Counted from the stretch's first letter, positions 1 to 7,605 are shown. The stretch is 23,194 nt of DNA from JAJPJX01 sp964568355 (GCA_964568355.1 CAZMRK010000864.1:1-23194); one strand, 5' to 3'. The notes: a model not told the origin generated them from the letters alone. Numbers and translations: made by a program.

Positions 1-71
1 GTGTGGATACGCCCGAGGATCTCCAAAAAGTCTCCCAATTATTTGAGGCGTCCATGCGAGGGGTGAAATAA
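1..71 (+). CDS. kdsB: CMP-Kdo synthetase (3-deoxy-manno-octulosonate cytidylyltransferase), C-terminal end only
   Basis: The frame that starts at base 3 is open from the window edge to a TAA at 69-71. It encodes a tail beginning VDTPEDLQKV, which matches the conserved C-terminus of KdsB (DVDTPEDLE-type helix). KdsB activates Kdo with CTP to give CMP-Kdo for lipid A-core assembly in the cytoplasm. The stop lies two bases before the pyrG start, and kdsA follows pyrG, which is the well-known kdsB-pyrG-kdsA neighbourhood and strongly supports the call. Only about 23 codons are visible, so nothing can be said of the catalytic part. Confidence 0.85.
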   Translation, partial: VDTPEDLQKVSQLFEASMRGVK

Positions 72-73
72 GT

Positions 74-1729
74 ATGGCGAAGTATATTTTCGTAACGGGC
101 GGGGTCGTTTCGTCCCTGGGAAAGGGAATTGCCGCTGCGTCGATCGGCTGCCTGCTGGAAAGCCGCGGCCTGCGGGTCACCCTACAGAAGTTTGACCCGT
201 ATCTGAACGTCGATCCGGGCACCATGAGTCCCTTCCAGCACGGCGAAGTATTCGTCACCGATGACGGCGCCGAGACGGACCTCGATCTGGGCCACTATGA
301 GCGTTTCACCCACGCCAAGCTCACTCAGGCCAATAATCTTACCTCCGGACGCATCTACGAGCAGATCATTTCGCGCGAGCGCCGCGGCGACTACCTCGGC
401 AAAACCGTCCAGGTGATTCCTCACGTCACCAATGAGATCAAGGCCGCCGTGCGCCGGCTTTCCTCGGATGTGGATGCGGTCATTGTGGAAATCGGCGGAA
501 CCGTGGGAGACATCGAGTCGCTGCCTTTTCTCGAAGCCATCCGCCAGATGCGCCACGAATTCGGGAAAGAGAACGTCATTTTCGTACACGTGACCCTGGT
601 GCCCTGGATCGCCGCCGCCCAGGAACTGAAGACCAAGCCCACCCAGCACAGCGTCAAGGAGTTACGCGCCATCGGTATCCAGCCGGATATGCTGCTGTGC
701 CGTTCCGAGCGCTTCATCCCCACCGAGATGAAGGACAAAATCGCGTTGTTCTGCGATGTGGACCCGCAGGCGGTCATCACTGCCCGGGACGTCGAATCGG
801 TCTACGAACTGCCGCTTACGTTCGCCGCTGAAGGCGTCGACGAGATGATCCTTCGCCTCCTGAAGCTCGACGCCGGCCAACGCGACCTCAGCCGCTGGAC
901 CAGCATGCTGCACAGCCTCCAGCATCCTGTGGACGAGGTTTCCATCGGCTTGGTCGGCAAGTACGTGGAGTATGAAGATTCCTACAAAAGCCTCAAGGAG
1001 GCCCTGCTGCATGGCGGCCTGGCCCACCAGTTGAAGGTCAGAATCCACTGGATCGAGGCCGAGGGGGTCAACGGCTCCGACTGGGAGCGCCAGCTTGAGG
1101 GCTACGACGGGATCCTGGTTCCGGGCGGCTTCGGTAAGCGCGGGATCGACGGCATGCTCAACGCGATCCGCTACGCCCGTGAAAGCAAGGTGCCCTACTT
1201 TGGAATCTGTCTGGGAATGCAGACTATGGTGATCGAGTATGCGCGGAATGTCTGCGGGCTGGAGCGCGCCGACTCCACCGAGTTCGATCCCGGCACCCCC
1301 CACCGCGTCATCTTTAAGCTCCGGGAACTGAAAGGCATTGACGAACTCGGCGGCACCATGCGCCTGGGCGCCTGGCCTTGCCACCTGGCCGAGGGCAGCA
1401 TCGCCCATAAAGCCTACGGCACGCGCGATATCTCCGAGCGCCATCGCCACCGCTACGAGTTCAATCGCGAGTACCAGGAACGCCTGGAGGCCGGAGGCCT
1501 GAAGATCACCGGCGAGACGCCCGACCAGACCTACGTCGAAATCTGTGAGATCCCCGGCCATCCCTGGTTCCTGGGCTGCCAGTTCCACCCCGAATTCAAA
1601 TCCAAGCCGATGGAGCCGCATCCGCTATTCAAATCCTTCATCGGGGCGGCCTATCAGCACCGCCAGCGCCGGCTCGCTGTCCGGCCGGAAGCGGCCCGGG
1701 CTCCCGAACCCCAGCTATCCCGTTCCTGA
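74..1729 (+). CDS. pyrG: CTP synthase
   Basis: PyrG aminates UTP to CTP using ATP and glutamine-derived ammonia, the last step of de novo pyrimidine nucleotide synthesis. The 551 residues fit the family (E. coli 545). The N-terminal synthetase domain (about 1-267) has the nucleotide-binding loop GGVVSSLGKG at 9-18, DPYLNVDPGTM near 41-51 and VEIGGTVGDIES near 140. The C-terminal class I glutaminase domain (about 290-540) has PGGFGKRG, the nucleophile Cys379 in FGICLGMQ, and His505/Glu507 in FHPEF, completing the triad. The last ~20 residues are a polar, proline- and arginine-rich tail typical of variable PyrG ends. The start ATG follows a GAGGGG ribosome site and lies 2 bases after kdsB. kdsA begins 3 bases after the stop, so the three are surely cotranscribed, and the CTP made here feeds KdsB. 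Confidence 0.98.
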   Translation: MAKYIFVTGGVVSSLGKGIAAASIGCLLESRGLRVTLQKFDPYLNVDPGTMSPFQHGEVFVTDDGAETDLDLGHYERFTHAKLTQANNLTSGRIYEQIISRERRGDYLGKTVQVIPHVTNEIKAAVRRLSSDVDAVIVEIGGTVGDIESLPFLEAIRQMRHEFGKENVIFVHVTLVPWIAAAQELKTKPTQHSVKELRAIGIQPDMLLCRSERFIPTEMKDKIALFCDVDPQAVITARDVESVYELPLTFAAEGVDEMILRLLKLDAGQRDLSRWTSMLHSLQHPVDEVSIGLVGKYVEYEDSYKSLKEALLHGGLAHQLKVRIHWIEAEGVNGSDWERQLEGYDGILVPGGFGKRGIDGMLNAIRYARESKVPYFGICLGMQTMVIEYARNVCGLERADSTEFDPGTPHRVIFKLRELKGIDELGGTMRLGAWPCHLAEGSIAHKAYGTRDISERHRHRYEFNREYQERLEAGGLKITGETPDQTYVEICEIPGHPWFLGCQFHPEFKSKPMEPHPLFKSFIGAAYQHRQRRLAVRPEAARAPEPQLSRS

Positions 1730-1732
1730 GCT

Positions 1733-2566
1733 ATGCTGCTCGATTTCGATTCCTTCGGACCGGATCGGCCGCTTTCGCTGATTGCCGGCCCCTGCGTCAT
1801 CGAAAGCGAAGAGCACGTCCATTTTCTGGCCCGGTCCATCGGCTCGATTGCCGGCCCCTTTGTTTTCAAGGCTTCTTTCGATAAAGCCAACCGCACCAGC
1901 CTCTCCGGCTACCGCGGCCCGGGCTTGCGCGAGGGGCTGCGGATTCTGGCCGGCGTGAAAGCGGAGGGCTACCCGATCCTGACCGATATCCACGAGCCCT
2001 CCCAGGCCGGTCCGGCCGCCGAAGTGGCCGATATCCTTCAGATTCCCGCCTTCCTCTGCCGCCAGACCGATCTGCTGCTGGAAGCCGGCCGCACCGGCCG
2101 CATCGTCAACATCAAAAAAGGGCAGTTCGTTGCCCCTCAGGATATTTCCCGAGCCGCCGAGAAAGTCGCTTCCACCGGCAACCGGAAGATCCTGCTGACC
2201 GAGCGCGGATCCTCGTTCGGCTACAACAACCTGGTCGTGGATATGCGCGGCCTGGTCATTCTGCGCGATTCCGGCTGGCCGGTGGTCTTCGATGCCACTC
2301 ACAGCGTCCAGCTTCCCAGCGCCGCCGGCGGTGCTTCCGGCGGCCAGCCGCGGTTCATTGAGCCGCTGGCCCGGGCGGCGGTGGCCGTAGGCGTTAACGC
2401 GATTTTCGTAGAAGTGCACGAAGCTCCGGAGCGGGCTCTCTCTGACGGCGCCAACGCCTTGCGGCTCAGCTTGTTAGGGGATTTTTGGAAGCGCCTCCAG
2501 GCGCTCGACGGGCTGGTGAAATCGGAATCTTTCCACGCTCCGGTCCCGGATGGCGTCATACAATGA
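1733..2566 (+). CDS. kdsA: 3-deoxy-8-phosphooctulonate (Kdo-8-phosphate) synthase, metal-dependent class
   Basis: KdsA condenses phosphoenolpyruvate with arabinose-5-phosphate to Kdo-8-phosphate, the committed step for the Kdo of lipopolysaccharide. The 277-residue TIM-barrel protein shows GPCVIES (19-25), FKASFDKANRTS, LTDIHEP, VNIKKGQF, TERGSSFGYNN and FDATHSVQLP. The residue that is Asn26 in the metal-free E. coli enzyme is Cys21 here. Together with His190, Glu227 and Asp238 it completes the metal-ligand set known from the Aquifex aeolicus enzyme (C11, H185, E222, D233). I therefore infer a metal-dependent (class II) KdsA. It starts 3 bases after pyrG in the same operon. The kdsD and kdsC genes often found next are absent; a pilin gene follows instead. 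DAHP synthase is a relative, but the NRTS and SSFGYNN motifs favour KdsA. Confidence 0.97.
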   Translation: MLLDFDSFGPDRPLSLIAGPCVIESEEHVHFLARSIGSIAGPFVFKASFDKANRTSLSGYRGPGLREGLRILAGVKAEGYPILTDIHEPSQAGPAAEVADILQIPAFLCRQTDLLLEAGRTGRIVNIKKGQFVAPQDISRAAEKVASTGNRKILLTERGSSFGYNNLVVDMRGLVILRDSGWPVVFDATHSVQLPSAAGGASGGQPRFIEPLARAAVAVGVNAIFVEVHEAPERALSDGANALRLSLLGDFWKRLQALDGLVKSESFHAPVPDGVIQ

Positions 2567-2574
2567 TTGAGTGT

Positions 2575-2603
2575 GAGGCTGACGCGAAACGTTTGCCTCT
2601 TTT
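2575..2603 (+). terminator. possible weak intrinsic terminator between kdsA and the pilin gene
   Basis: GAGGC (2575-2579) pairs with GCCTC (2595-2599). A small inner pairing ACG/CGT surrounds a CGAAA loop, and four Ts follow at 2600-2603. The stem is short and has an internal mismatch, so termination would be partial at best. The ribosome site GGAG of the next gene (2604-2607) begins immediately after the T run. Confidence 0.35.
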
Positions 2604-2612
2604 GGAGCCGGC

Positions 2613-3077
2613 ATGAACCACATTCGCAAACGGAGAGGCTTTTCCCTGATCGAGCTGTTGATCGTGATCGCGATCATCCTGATCATCGCGACCATCGCTC
2701 TTCCCAAGCTGAATCGTGCCCGCATGTATGCCCAGGAAACGGCTTCCATTGCGGCGATCAAGACCATCCACTCCGCCCAGACGCAGTATTTCTCGCAGTT
2801 CGGCCGTTTCGCCACGAACCTCACCGAACTCGGGCCGCCGTCCAGCGGCCAGCCGGGCCCTTCAGGCGCTGACCTGATCCCCGGCGACTTGGCCAACGGC
2901 GAAAAGAGCGGATATAAATTCGTCGTGGCGTCCGGACCTGGCGGCTATACCATTAGCGCCGTTCCGTTGGTCTACAATACCAGCGGCACCCGGACCTTCT
3001 TCTCCGACCAGAGCCTGGTCATCCGGGAGAATTACGGTCAGGAGCCAGCCACCGTCGCCAGCAAAGAAATTAAGTAA
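2613..3077 (+). CDS. type IV pilin-like prepilin
   Basis: This 154-residue protein has a textbook class III signal: a basic leader of nine residues ending in Gly9, then FSLIELLIVIAI beginning at Phe10, with the conserved Glu at mature position +5 (Glu14). Residues 10-33 form the hydrophobic N-terminal helix (IVIAIILIIATIALP). The prepilin peptidase would cut between Gly9 and Phe10 and methylate the Phe. The globular part (about 50-154) is small, with Gly/Ser/Pro-rich loops, one repeated G-x-YT-type strand and no cysteine pair. The start has GGAG at 2604-2607. It lies 46 bases after kdsA. No other pilus assembly gene is nearby, so whether it is the major pilin of a type IV pilus or a minor or type II secretion pseudopilin cannot be decided. 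A strong terminator follows. Confidence 0.92.
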   Translation: MNHIRKRRGFSLIELLIVIAIILIIATIALPKLNRARMYAQETASIAAIKTIHSAQTQYFSQFGRFATNLTELGPPSSGQPGPSGADLIPGDLANGEKSGYKFVVASGPGGYTISAVPLVYNTSGTRTFFSDQSLVIRENYGQEPATVASKEIK

Positions 3078-3102
3078 GCCATCCTTTCGAAAATGATCGA
3101 GC

Positions 3103-3134
3103 GCGGCGCCCTCTCCGGCGCCGCTTTTCTTTTT
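3103..3134 (+). terminator. intrinsic terminator after the pilin gene
   Basis: GCGGCGCC (3103-3110) and GGCGCCGC (3117-3124) form a perfect 8-bp GC stem with a CTCTCC loop. It is followed by TTTTCTTTTT (3125-3134). This is a strong rho-independent terminator ending the transcript that includes the pilin gene. The next gene's ribosome site (CGGAGG) starts only a few bases later. Confidence 0.9.
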
Positions 3135-3151
3135 ACCCGGAGGTTGCATCC

Positions 3152-3664
3152 ATGTCCGCAAGACTGCGCTCGTTGGTGGGCGCCTATGTTGCGGGACTGC
3201 TCGTCGCAGTCCTGTATTTTCTCGTAAAATTATGGCCCGTTACGCGAGATTCGATCGAAACCTCGACGTTTCTGTGGGGGCAGTTTGCGCTTCCGCTGGA
3301 AGCCCGCTACCTGCTCCTGGCCGCCCTGGCGGGCGCCCTGGGCTCCTACATCCACCTGGCGACCTCATTCGCCGACTACGCCGGCAATGACTGCCTCGCC
3401 GCCAGTTGGACCTGGTGGTATCTGATACGGCCGTTCATCGGAGCCGCGCTGGCTGAAGTGGTCTACCTGGCCATCCGCGCCGGTGTGGTCACCGGAACCG
3501 GAGGAGCCGACGCGCTCAGCCCGTTCGGAATCGCCGCCATCTGTTCCCTTTCCGGCCTGTTCGCCCGCCAGGCCACCGACAAACTCCGGGAGATCTTCGA
3601 AAACCTCTTCCGCACGGAGAAACAGATCCAGCATAAAGACCCCCTGCCGCACAGCGAGTCCTGA
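3152..3664 (+). CDS. conserved four-helix membrane protein of unknown function
   Basis: I do not recognise a characterised family. The 170 residues contain four hydrophobic segments, near 9-27, 52-72 (LLLAALAGALGSYIH), 88-110 and 120-136. A cytoplasmic, charged C-terminal tail rich in K/E/R/H follows (about 138-170). The stretch from SYIHLATSFADY through SWTWWYLIRPFIG, with its tryptophan-rich WTWWYL-RP-G motif, looks like a conserved core; I recall similar uncharacterised bacterial membrane proteins but cannot confirm this here. The start is set by CGGAGG seven bases before the ATG at 3152. It follows a strong terminator, so it should have its own promoter, though none is obvious in the short gap. 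It is convergent with tsaC/sua5, whose stop is only 3 bases away. Confidence 0.8.
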   Translation: MSARLRSLVGAYVAGLLVAVLYFLVKLWPVTRDSIETSTFLWGQFALPLEARYLLLAALAGALGSYIHLATSFADYAGNDCLAASWTWWYLIRPFIGAALAEVVYLAIRAGVVTGTGGADALSPFGIAAICSLSGLFARQATDKLREIFENLFRTEKQIQHKDPLPHSES

Positions 3665-3667
3665 GTT

Positions 3668-4591
3668 CTACTTTCTGGCCGCCCGCGTCAACCGGTCCAA
3701 CACGCCGGCCCACTCCGGCGCATCCGGCGGCCGCTCCACGGCAATCCAGTCCAATCCTTCCTCATCCAAGCGGTGCAGGGTCCCGTAAAGGACGGCCGCG
3801 TAGGCGCGCGGGTCGGCAGGCATGGGAATGCCGCCGGCCTGCTCGCGCTCGAGCCACAGCCAGCGACCGCGGCCCTCCGGCGCCGCCTCACCGGCCCGCA
3901 GTAACAGCAGCGGGGTCCGGGGCTGATAGTGGCGCAGGTGCAGCCCGGGCGAAGCGTGCCCGCCCAACCGGGGCGCCGGCCCGCCGATCTCTACCGGGCC
4001 GATCAGATTCTCGATCTCCGTGATCGGGATTACCCCGGGCCGCAGCAGCACCGGATGTTCTCCCGCCAGCGACAGCACGGTCGATTCAATCCCCACGGCG
4101 GTAGCCCCGCCATCCACCACCAAATCCACGGCATCGCCCAGCGATCTCCGCACATGTTCCGCTGTCGTGGGGGAAAGCTGCGTGAAACGGTTGGCGCTGG
4201 GCGCCGCGATCGGCAGCCCGGACCGGTGGATCAGCTCAAGCGCGATCGGGTGGGCGGGCATTCGCAGCCCGACCGTCGGAAGCCCGGCGGTGGCGGCATC
4301 GGGAACGCGCGGATCTTTCGGCACTACCAGCGTCAACGGGCCCGGCCAGTAGCGCCGCGCCAGGATGTCGGCCGATTCCGGCCAGCGCGAGGCCAGCGAC
4401 CGCGCCATCTCCACCGAATCCACGTGTACAATCAGCGGAACCGTCGACGGCCGCCCCTTGGCCGTGAAGATTCGCCGCACGGCCTCCGCGTCCAGGGCGT
4501 TGGTGCCCAAGCCATAGACCGTTTCCGTCGGAAATGCGACCAGCCGGCCCGCCCGGATCAGCTCGGCGGCGCGCTCCAGGTCGCTGGTCAC
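3668..4591 (-). CDS. tsaC: threonylcarbamoyl-AMP synthase, Sua5 type (YrdC domain plus C-terminal Sua5 domain)
   Basis: This enzyme makes threonylcarbamoyl-adenylate from threonine, bicarbonate and ATP, the first step of the t6A37 modification of ANN-decoding tRNAs. Residues 1-190 are the YrdC domain: FPTETVYGLG (20-29), KGRP with Lys45 and Arg47, the PLIVHV strand, RYWPGPLT, and APSAN with Ser132 and Asn134. The remaining ~110 residues, after a linker with HASPGLHLRHYQP, form the Sua5 domain. The 307-residue length therefore fits Sua5 (sometimes called tsaC2) rather than the short TsaC. The start is a GTG at 4591 that overlaps the prfB stop (GTGA), which implies translational coupling. It is the last gene of the minus-strand operon with prfB. 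Both products act in translation. Confidence 0.95.
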   Translation of the reverse strand: MTSDLERAAELIRAGRLVAFPTETVYGLGTNALDAEAVRRIFTAKGRPSTVPLIVHVDSVEMARSLASRWPESADILARRYWPGPLTLVVPKDPRVPDAATAGLPTVGLRMPAHPIALELIHRSGLPIAAPSANRFTQLSPTTAEHVRRSLGDAVDLVVDGGATAVGIESTVLSLAGEHPVLLRPGVIPITEIENLIGPVEIGGPAPRLGGHASPGLHLRHYQPRTPLLLLRAGEAAPEGRGRWLWLEREQAGGIPMPADPRAYAAVLYGTLHRLDEEGLDWIAVERPPDAPEWAGVLDRLTRAARK

Positions 4592-5722
4592 TCGGGCAAG
4601 TCGTCCTTGCCGTCGCCCATCGTCTTGCCGGTCTTGCGGAACACCAGGTAGGCGTGAATCAGCGGCTCCAGGTCGCCTTCCAGCACACGGTCCACGTCGC
4701 CGACGGCGAGCTTGGTCCGATGATCTTTGATCAGCCGGTAAGGAGCCAGCACGTAGCTGCGAATCTGGCTGCCAAAGTTGATTTCGAGCTTCGAAGCCTC
4801 GGTCTTGCGGGCCTCTTCGCGCTTCTTTTCCAGCTCGAATTCATAAAGCCGCGAGCGCAACTGCTTCATGGCGCTATCGCGGTTCTTGTGCTGCGAGCGC
4901 TCGTTCTGGCACTGCACCACGATGCCGGTCGGAAAGTGCGTGATGCGCACCGCGGAATCGGTCATGTTGACGTGCTGCCCGCCGGCGCCCGAAGAGCGGA
5001 ACGTATCGATGCGCAGATCGTCCGGGCGGATATCGATCTTGATCTCATCATCCACCTGCGGATAGACGAACACCGAGGCGAAGGACGTATGCCGGCGAGC
5101 GTTGGCATCGAACGGCGAAATTCGCACCAGCCGGTGCACGCCGATCTCGGACTGCAGCAGGCCATAAGCATTGTCGCCGTTGACTTCAAAGGTGACCGAC
5201 TTGATCCCCGCGCCTTCGCCCTCCAGCCGGTCCGTGATCACGGTCGTAAAGCCTTCGCGTTCGGCCCAGCGCAGGTACATGCGCAGCAGCATCTCCGCCC
5301 AGTCCTGGCTTTCGGTGCCGCCGGCCCCCGGATGGATGGTGACGATGGCGCTGCGGGCGTCGTTCTCGCCGGAGAGCAGCATGGCCGTCTCCAGCTTTTC
5401 GAGCAACTGCGCGTAGGGTTTCAACCCCTGCTCGATATCCTGGTGAACGTTTTCGCCCTCGCGGGCCAATTCAAACAAGGTATCCAGGTCGGAGGTAAGC
5501 TCACCGATGCGCTGGTCGTTGGAGAGGCTTTCTTCCAGACGCTTGCGCTCCTGCATGACCTTCTGGCTTTTCTCGGGCTGGGTCCAGAAGTCCGGCGAGC
5601 CGATCTGTTCTTCCAGTTGTTTTAGCTTGGATTGTTGCGCGGGGGCGTCAAAGATACCTCCGCACGGCCAGAGCCTGGTCGCGGAGGGGAGAATACGCAC
5701 GCTCGAGTTCTTCTACGGTCAT
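4588..5722 (-). CDS. prfB: peptide chain release factor 2, expressed by programmed +1 frameshift
   Basis: RF2 recognises UGA and UAA stop codons and triggers peptide release. The main frame carries SPF (202-204 of the full product), the RF2 stop-recognition tripeptide, and GGQ (247-249), the catalytic motif. These are close to E. coli positions 205-207 and 250-252. The true start is the ATG at 5722-5720, which encodes 24 residues (MTVEELERAYSPLRD...) up to an in-frame TGA at 5650-5648. A +1 slip at CTT TGA C then joins the long frame at GAC (5649-5647), giving 377 residues. The codons upstream of GAC in the long frame (from 5700) encode a non-homologous sequence and are an artefact. The start overlaps the stop of the phosphoesterase gene (ATGA), and the prfB stop overlaps the GTG start of tsaC, so all are coupled. 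Automated callers may annotate 5700 as start or call a pseudogene. Confidence 0.96.
5647..5662 (-). promoter_or_regulatory. prfB: prfB programmed +1 frameshift site with internal Shine-Dalgarno-like element
   Basis: On the minus strand the sequence reads CGGAGG TAT CTT TGA C. This has the same spacing as the E. coli site (AGGGGG TAT CTT TGA C): an SD-like hexamer three bases before the CTT slip codon and the poorly terminating TGA C context. When RF2 is scarce the ribosome pauses at TGA, slips from CUU to UUU and continues, so RF2 controls its own synthesis. The agreement is nearly base for base, and both flanking frames are RF2-like only when joined here. Confidence 0.95.
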
Positions 5723-6321
5723 AGCTCATTTAATTCTAACAAATAGCCTTTTCGCCCCACGTTGACCGCCTGAGTCGGACCGATTTCCGTGCGTACCCCG
5801 GCCGCTTCGTGAATATGCCCGCAAAAGAAATATTCGGGCGGATGGTGCTGAAGAAACTCGCCCACCGCCGTGGAACCTGCGTGCAGGCCCGGCCGGATCT
5901 GGTCGAGCGGGGTGTCGCGGGGAGGGCAGTGGCAAATCAGGACCAGCGGCTTCAGATCGGCAAAATATTCCAGCCGCTCGGCCAGCTCGCTTTCGCTGAA
6001 TTCGCCCGGCGTGTCGAACGGCGTGGGATTGGAGTATCCCAGTCCGGCTACGTGATACCGCCCCAGCGCCAGCGTCTTGCCGTGAAAATCGTGCAGCCCG
6101 AACTGCTGGCAAAAGGCGCTGATCTGCGCCGCTGATTCGTGATTGCCCGGCATGACATAGACTTTCCCGGCGCGCTTCTGGAGGATCTCCCCGCAGCGTT
6201 CCAGGCCACGCCCGAAGTTCACCAGGTCGCCTGCGGCGAAGTAGTAGTCCGCGTCGGTGTCCATCAGCTTCTGCAACGCTGCCAGGTCGCTGTGGATATC
6301 GGAAAAGATGAGCAGCTTCAT
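5719..6321 (-). CDS. calcineurin-like metallophosphoesterase
   Basis: This 200-residue, probably cytoplasmic, protein contains the full metallophosphoesterase signature: SDIHSD (Asp8, His10), AAGDLVN (Asp32), PGNHES (Asn60, His61), a histidine in ICHCPPRD, and CGHIHE near residue 168. These residues bind two metal ions and activate water for phosphoester hydrolysis. The substrate cannot be told; relatives include YfcE-type phosphodiesterases and Ser/Thr phosphatase-like proteins. There is no signal peptide or membrane segment. Its TGA overlaps the prfB ATG (ATGA), and the MFS gene ends 15 bases upstream of its start, so it is the second gene of the MFS-phosphoesterase-prfB-tsaC operon. The functional link to its neighbours is unclear. 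Confidence 0.92.
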   Translation of the reverse strand: MKLLIFSDIHSDLAALQKLMDTDADYYFAAGDLVNFGRGLERCGEILQKRAGKVYVMPGNHESAAQISAFCQQFGLHDFHGKTLALGRYHVAGLGYSNPTPFDTPGEFSESELAERLEYFADLKPLVLICHCPPRDTPLDQIRPGLHAGSTAVGEFLQHHPPEYFFCGHIHEAAGVRTEIGPTQAVNVGRKGYLLELNEL

Positions 6322-6336
6322 GAGAAAAAATTGTAC

Positions 6337-7605
6337 CTACGCCCGCCTGGCCATGTCCCTCTGAATTGTGCGGGACCCGGCATATAGCACCAGGGCCAGG
6401 GCCAGCGCCAGCACCGGCAGCACATACATCGCCTGGTGCAAGCCGGCGGCGCGGGCGGCTTCGGAGATCACCGGCGATCCGGCGGCGGCGCGGCGGGCGA
6501 GAAGATCGCTCAAGCGCCCGGTCAGAATGGGGCCGAAGGAGGCGCCGCAGAGGTACATGGCCATGAAATAGAGAGACATCGCGGTGCCTCGCAGGTGGGG
6601 AGCCACAATGTCCTGGAGCGCGGAATAGACCAGGCCGTAGTACATGTTCAACAGGCCGTAGGCCAGCAGGATCGCGCCCAGCGCCAGGGCGGCGGCGCCT
6701 GCCGGCTGGGCGATGCCGAGCAGTCCCGCTGGGGCAGCCAGCAACGCGGCCTGCGCGGCGGCGAGCATTCTGCCGTTGGGCCGTCGGCGAATGGCCCGGT
6801 CGCCCCAATAGCCGGCAATCAGTCCGCCGGCCACTCCGGCGATGCCGGAGCCGACCCCCGACCAGAATCCCGCGCGGGCCACGGAGAACCCGTGCACCCG
6901 GGTCAGAAACGCCGGCAGAAACGTGCTGAGGGCGTAAAGATTGAAATTCACCACCGCACCCGACGCGATGATCCACCAGAGGGTGGGGATGCGCAGCAGG
7001 CTTGCCGCCGGTGCCGTTCCGGCCGCGGCAGATTCCGCGGCTCCGCGCTCGGGCTCGCGCAGGGTGAATAAAGCCGGGATCAACGCGACCGCTGGCAGCG
7101 CCGCCAGCGCCAGCGCCGTACGCCATCCACTCGCCTGGGCCACCTGCCCGCTGATGCTGAAGCTCAGCGCCGTTCCTACCGGCACCCCGAGCATGAATAA
7201 GGCCATGGCGCGCGAGCGCCGTTCGGCGGGCACCAGGTCGCCGATCCAACTGGTAGCGGTGGGGGCGCATACGGCTTCACCCACCGCCACACCCAGCCGG
7301 GTGGCCATCAGCATGGCGTAGCTCGAAGCCAGGCCGCCCAGCGCAGTGAGCCCGGTCCACACCGCTACGCCGAGAGCCAGCAACTTCTTGCGGCTCCAGG
7401 TATCCGCTGCGCGGCCCAGCGGAAGACCCACGATGGCATAGAGCACGGTGAAAACCGTGAACAGCGCGCCGATCTGGGTATCCGAAAGCGAAAACTCGCG
7501 GCGGATCGGTTCGACCAGGGCGCCGAGAGCCTGCCGGTCATAAAAATTGAGGACATTGATCAGAAAGAGGACGGAAAGGGAGCGAGTGATGCCTTTGGAG
7601 TGCAC
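6337..7605 (-). CDS. MFS transporter, spinster-like
   Basis: The 422 residues hold about twelve hydrophobic segments in two six-helix halves with a central charged loop near 190-205 (REPERG...). The first helix and loop, NFYDRQALGALVEPIRREF-LSDTQIG, and motif A GRAADTWSRKK between helices 2 and 3 are typical of major facilitator proteins. The NF-DRQ pattern is that of the spinster-like subfamily, and bacterial members are usually annotated only as MFS transporters. The substrate is unknown. The chosen start is a GTG at 7605 with GAGG about 7 bases upstream. The gene heads a minus-strand operon and is divergent from the ADOP gene at 7697, so the 91-base gap must contain both promoters. I see no convincing hexamer pair there. 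Confidence 0.93.
   Translation of the reverse strand: MHSKGITRSLSVLFLINVLNFYDRQALGALVEPIRREFSLSDTQIGALFTVFTVLYAIVGLPLGRAADTWSRKKLLALGVAVWTGLTALGGLASSYAMLMATRLGVAVGEAVCAPTATSWIGDLVPAERRSRAMALFMLGVPVGTALSFSISGQVAQASGWRTALALAALPAVALIPALFTLREPERGAAESAAAGTAPAASLLRIPTLWWIIASGAVVNFNLYALSTFLPAFLTRVHGFSVARAGFWSGVGSGIAGVAGGLIAGYWGDRAIRRRPNGRMLAAAQAALLAAPAGLLGIAQPAGAAALALGAILLAYGLLNMYYGLVYSALQDIVAPHLRGTAMSLYFMAMYLCGASFGPILTGRLSDLLARRAAAGSPVISEAARAAGLHQAMYVLPVLALALALVLYAGSRTIQRDMARRA

Noticed and set aside
662..1621. Long minus-strand open frame (319 codons) inside pyrG
   Set aside because: Antisense shadow of pyrG; high third-position GC removes stops on the other strand. No recognisable domain.
4534..5625. 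Long plus-strand open frame (363 codons) across prfB and the tsaC start
   Set aside because: It is the antisense of well-identified genes, has no family likeness, and its composition is that of a GC-rich shadow frame.
5650..5700. ATG at 5700 as start of prfB (N-terminus MRILPSATRLWPCGGIF)
   Set aside because: This stretch is the out-of-frame reading of the real 24-residue N-terminal segment and frameshift site; it does not look like RF2.
5726..7270. Minus-strand open frame of 514 codons overlapping the MFS and phosphoesterase genes
   Set aside because: It is an alternate frame of two genes with clear motifs; the product is arginine/glycine/proline-rich without structure.
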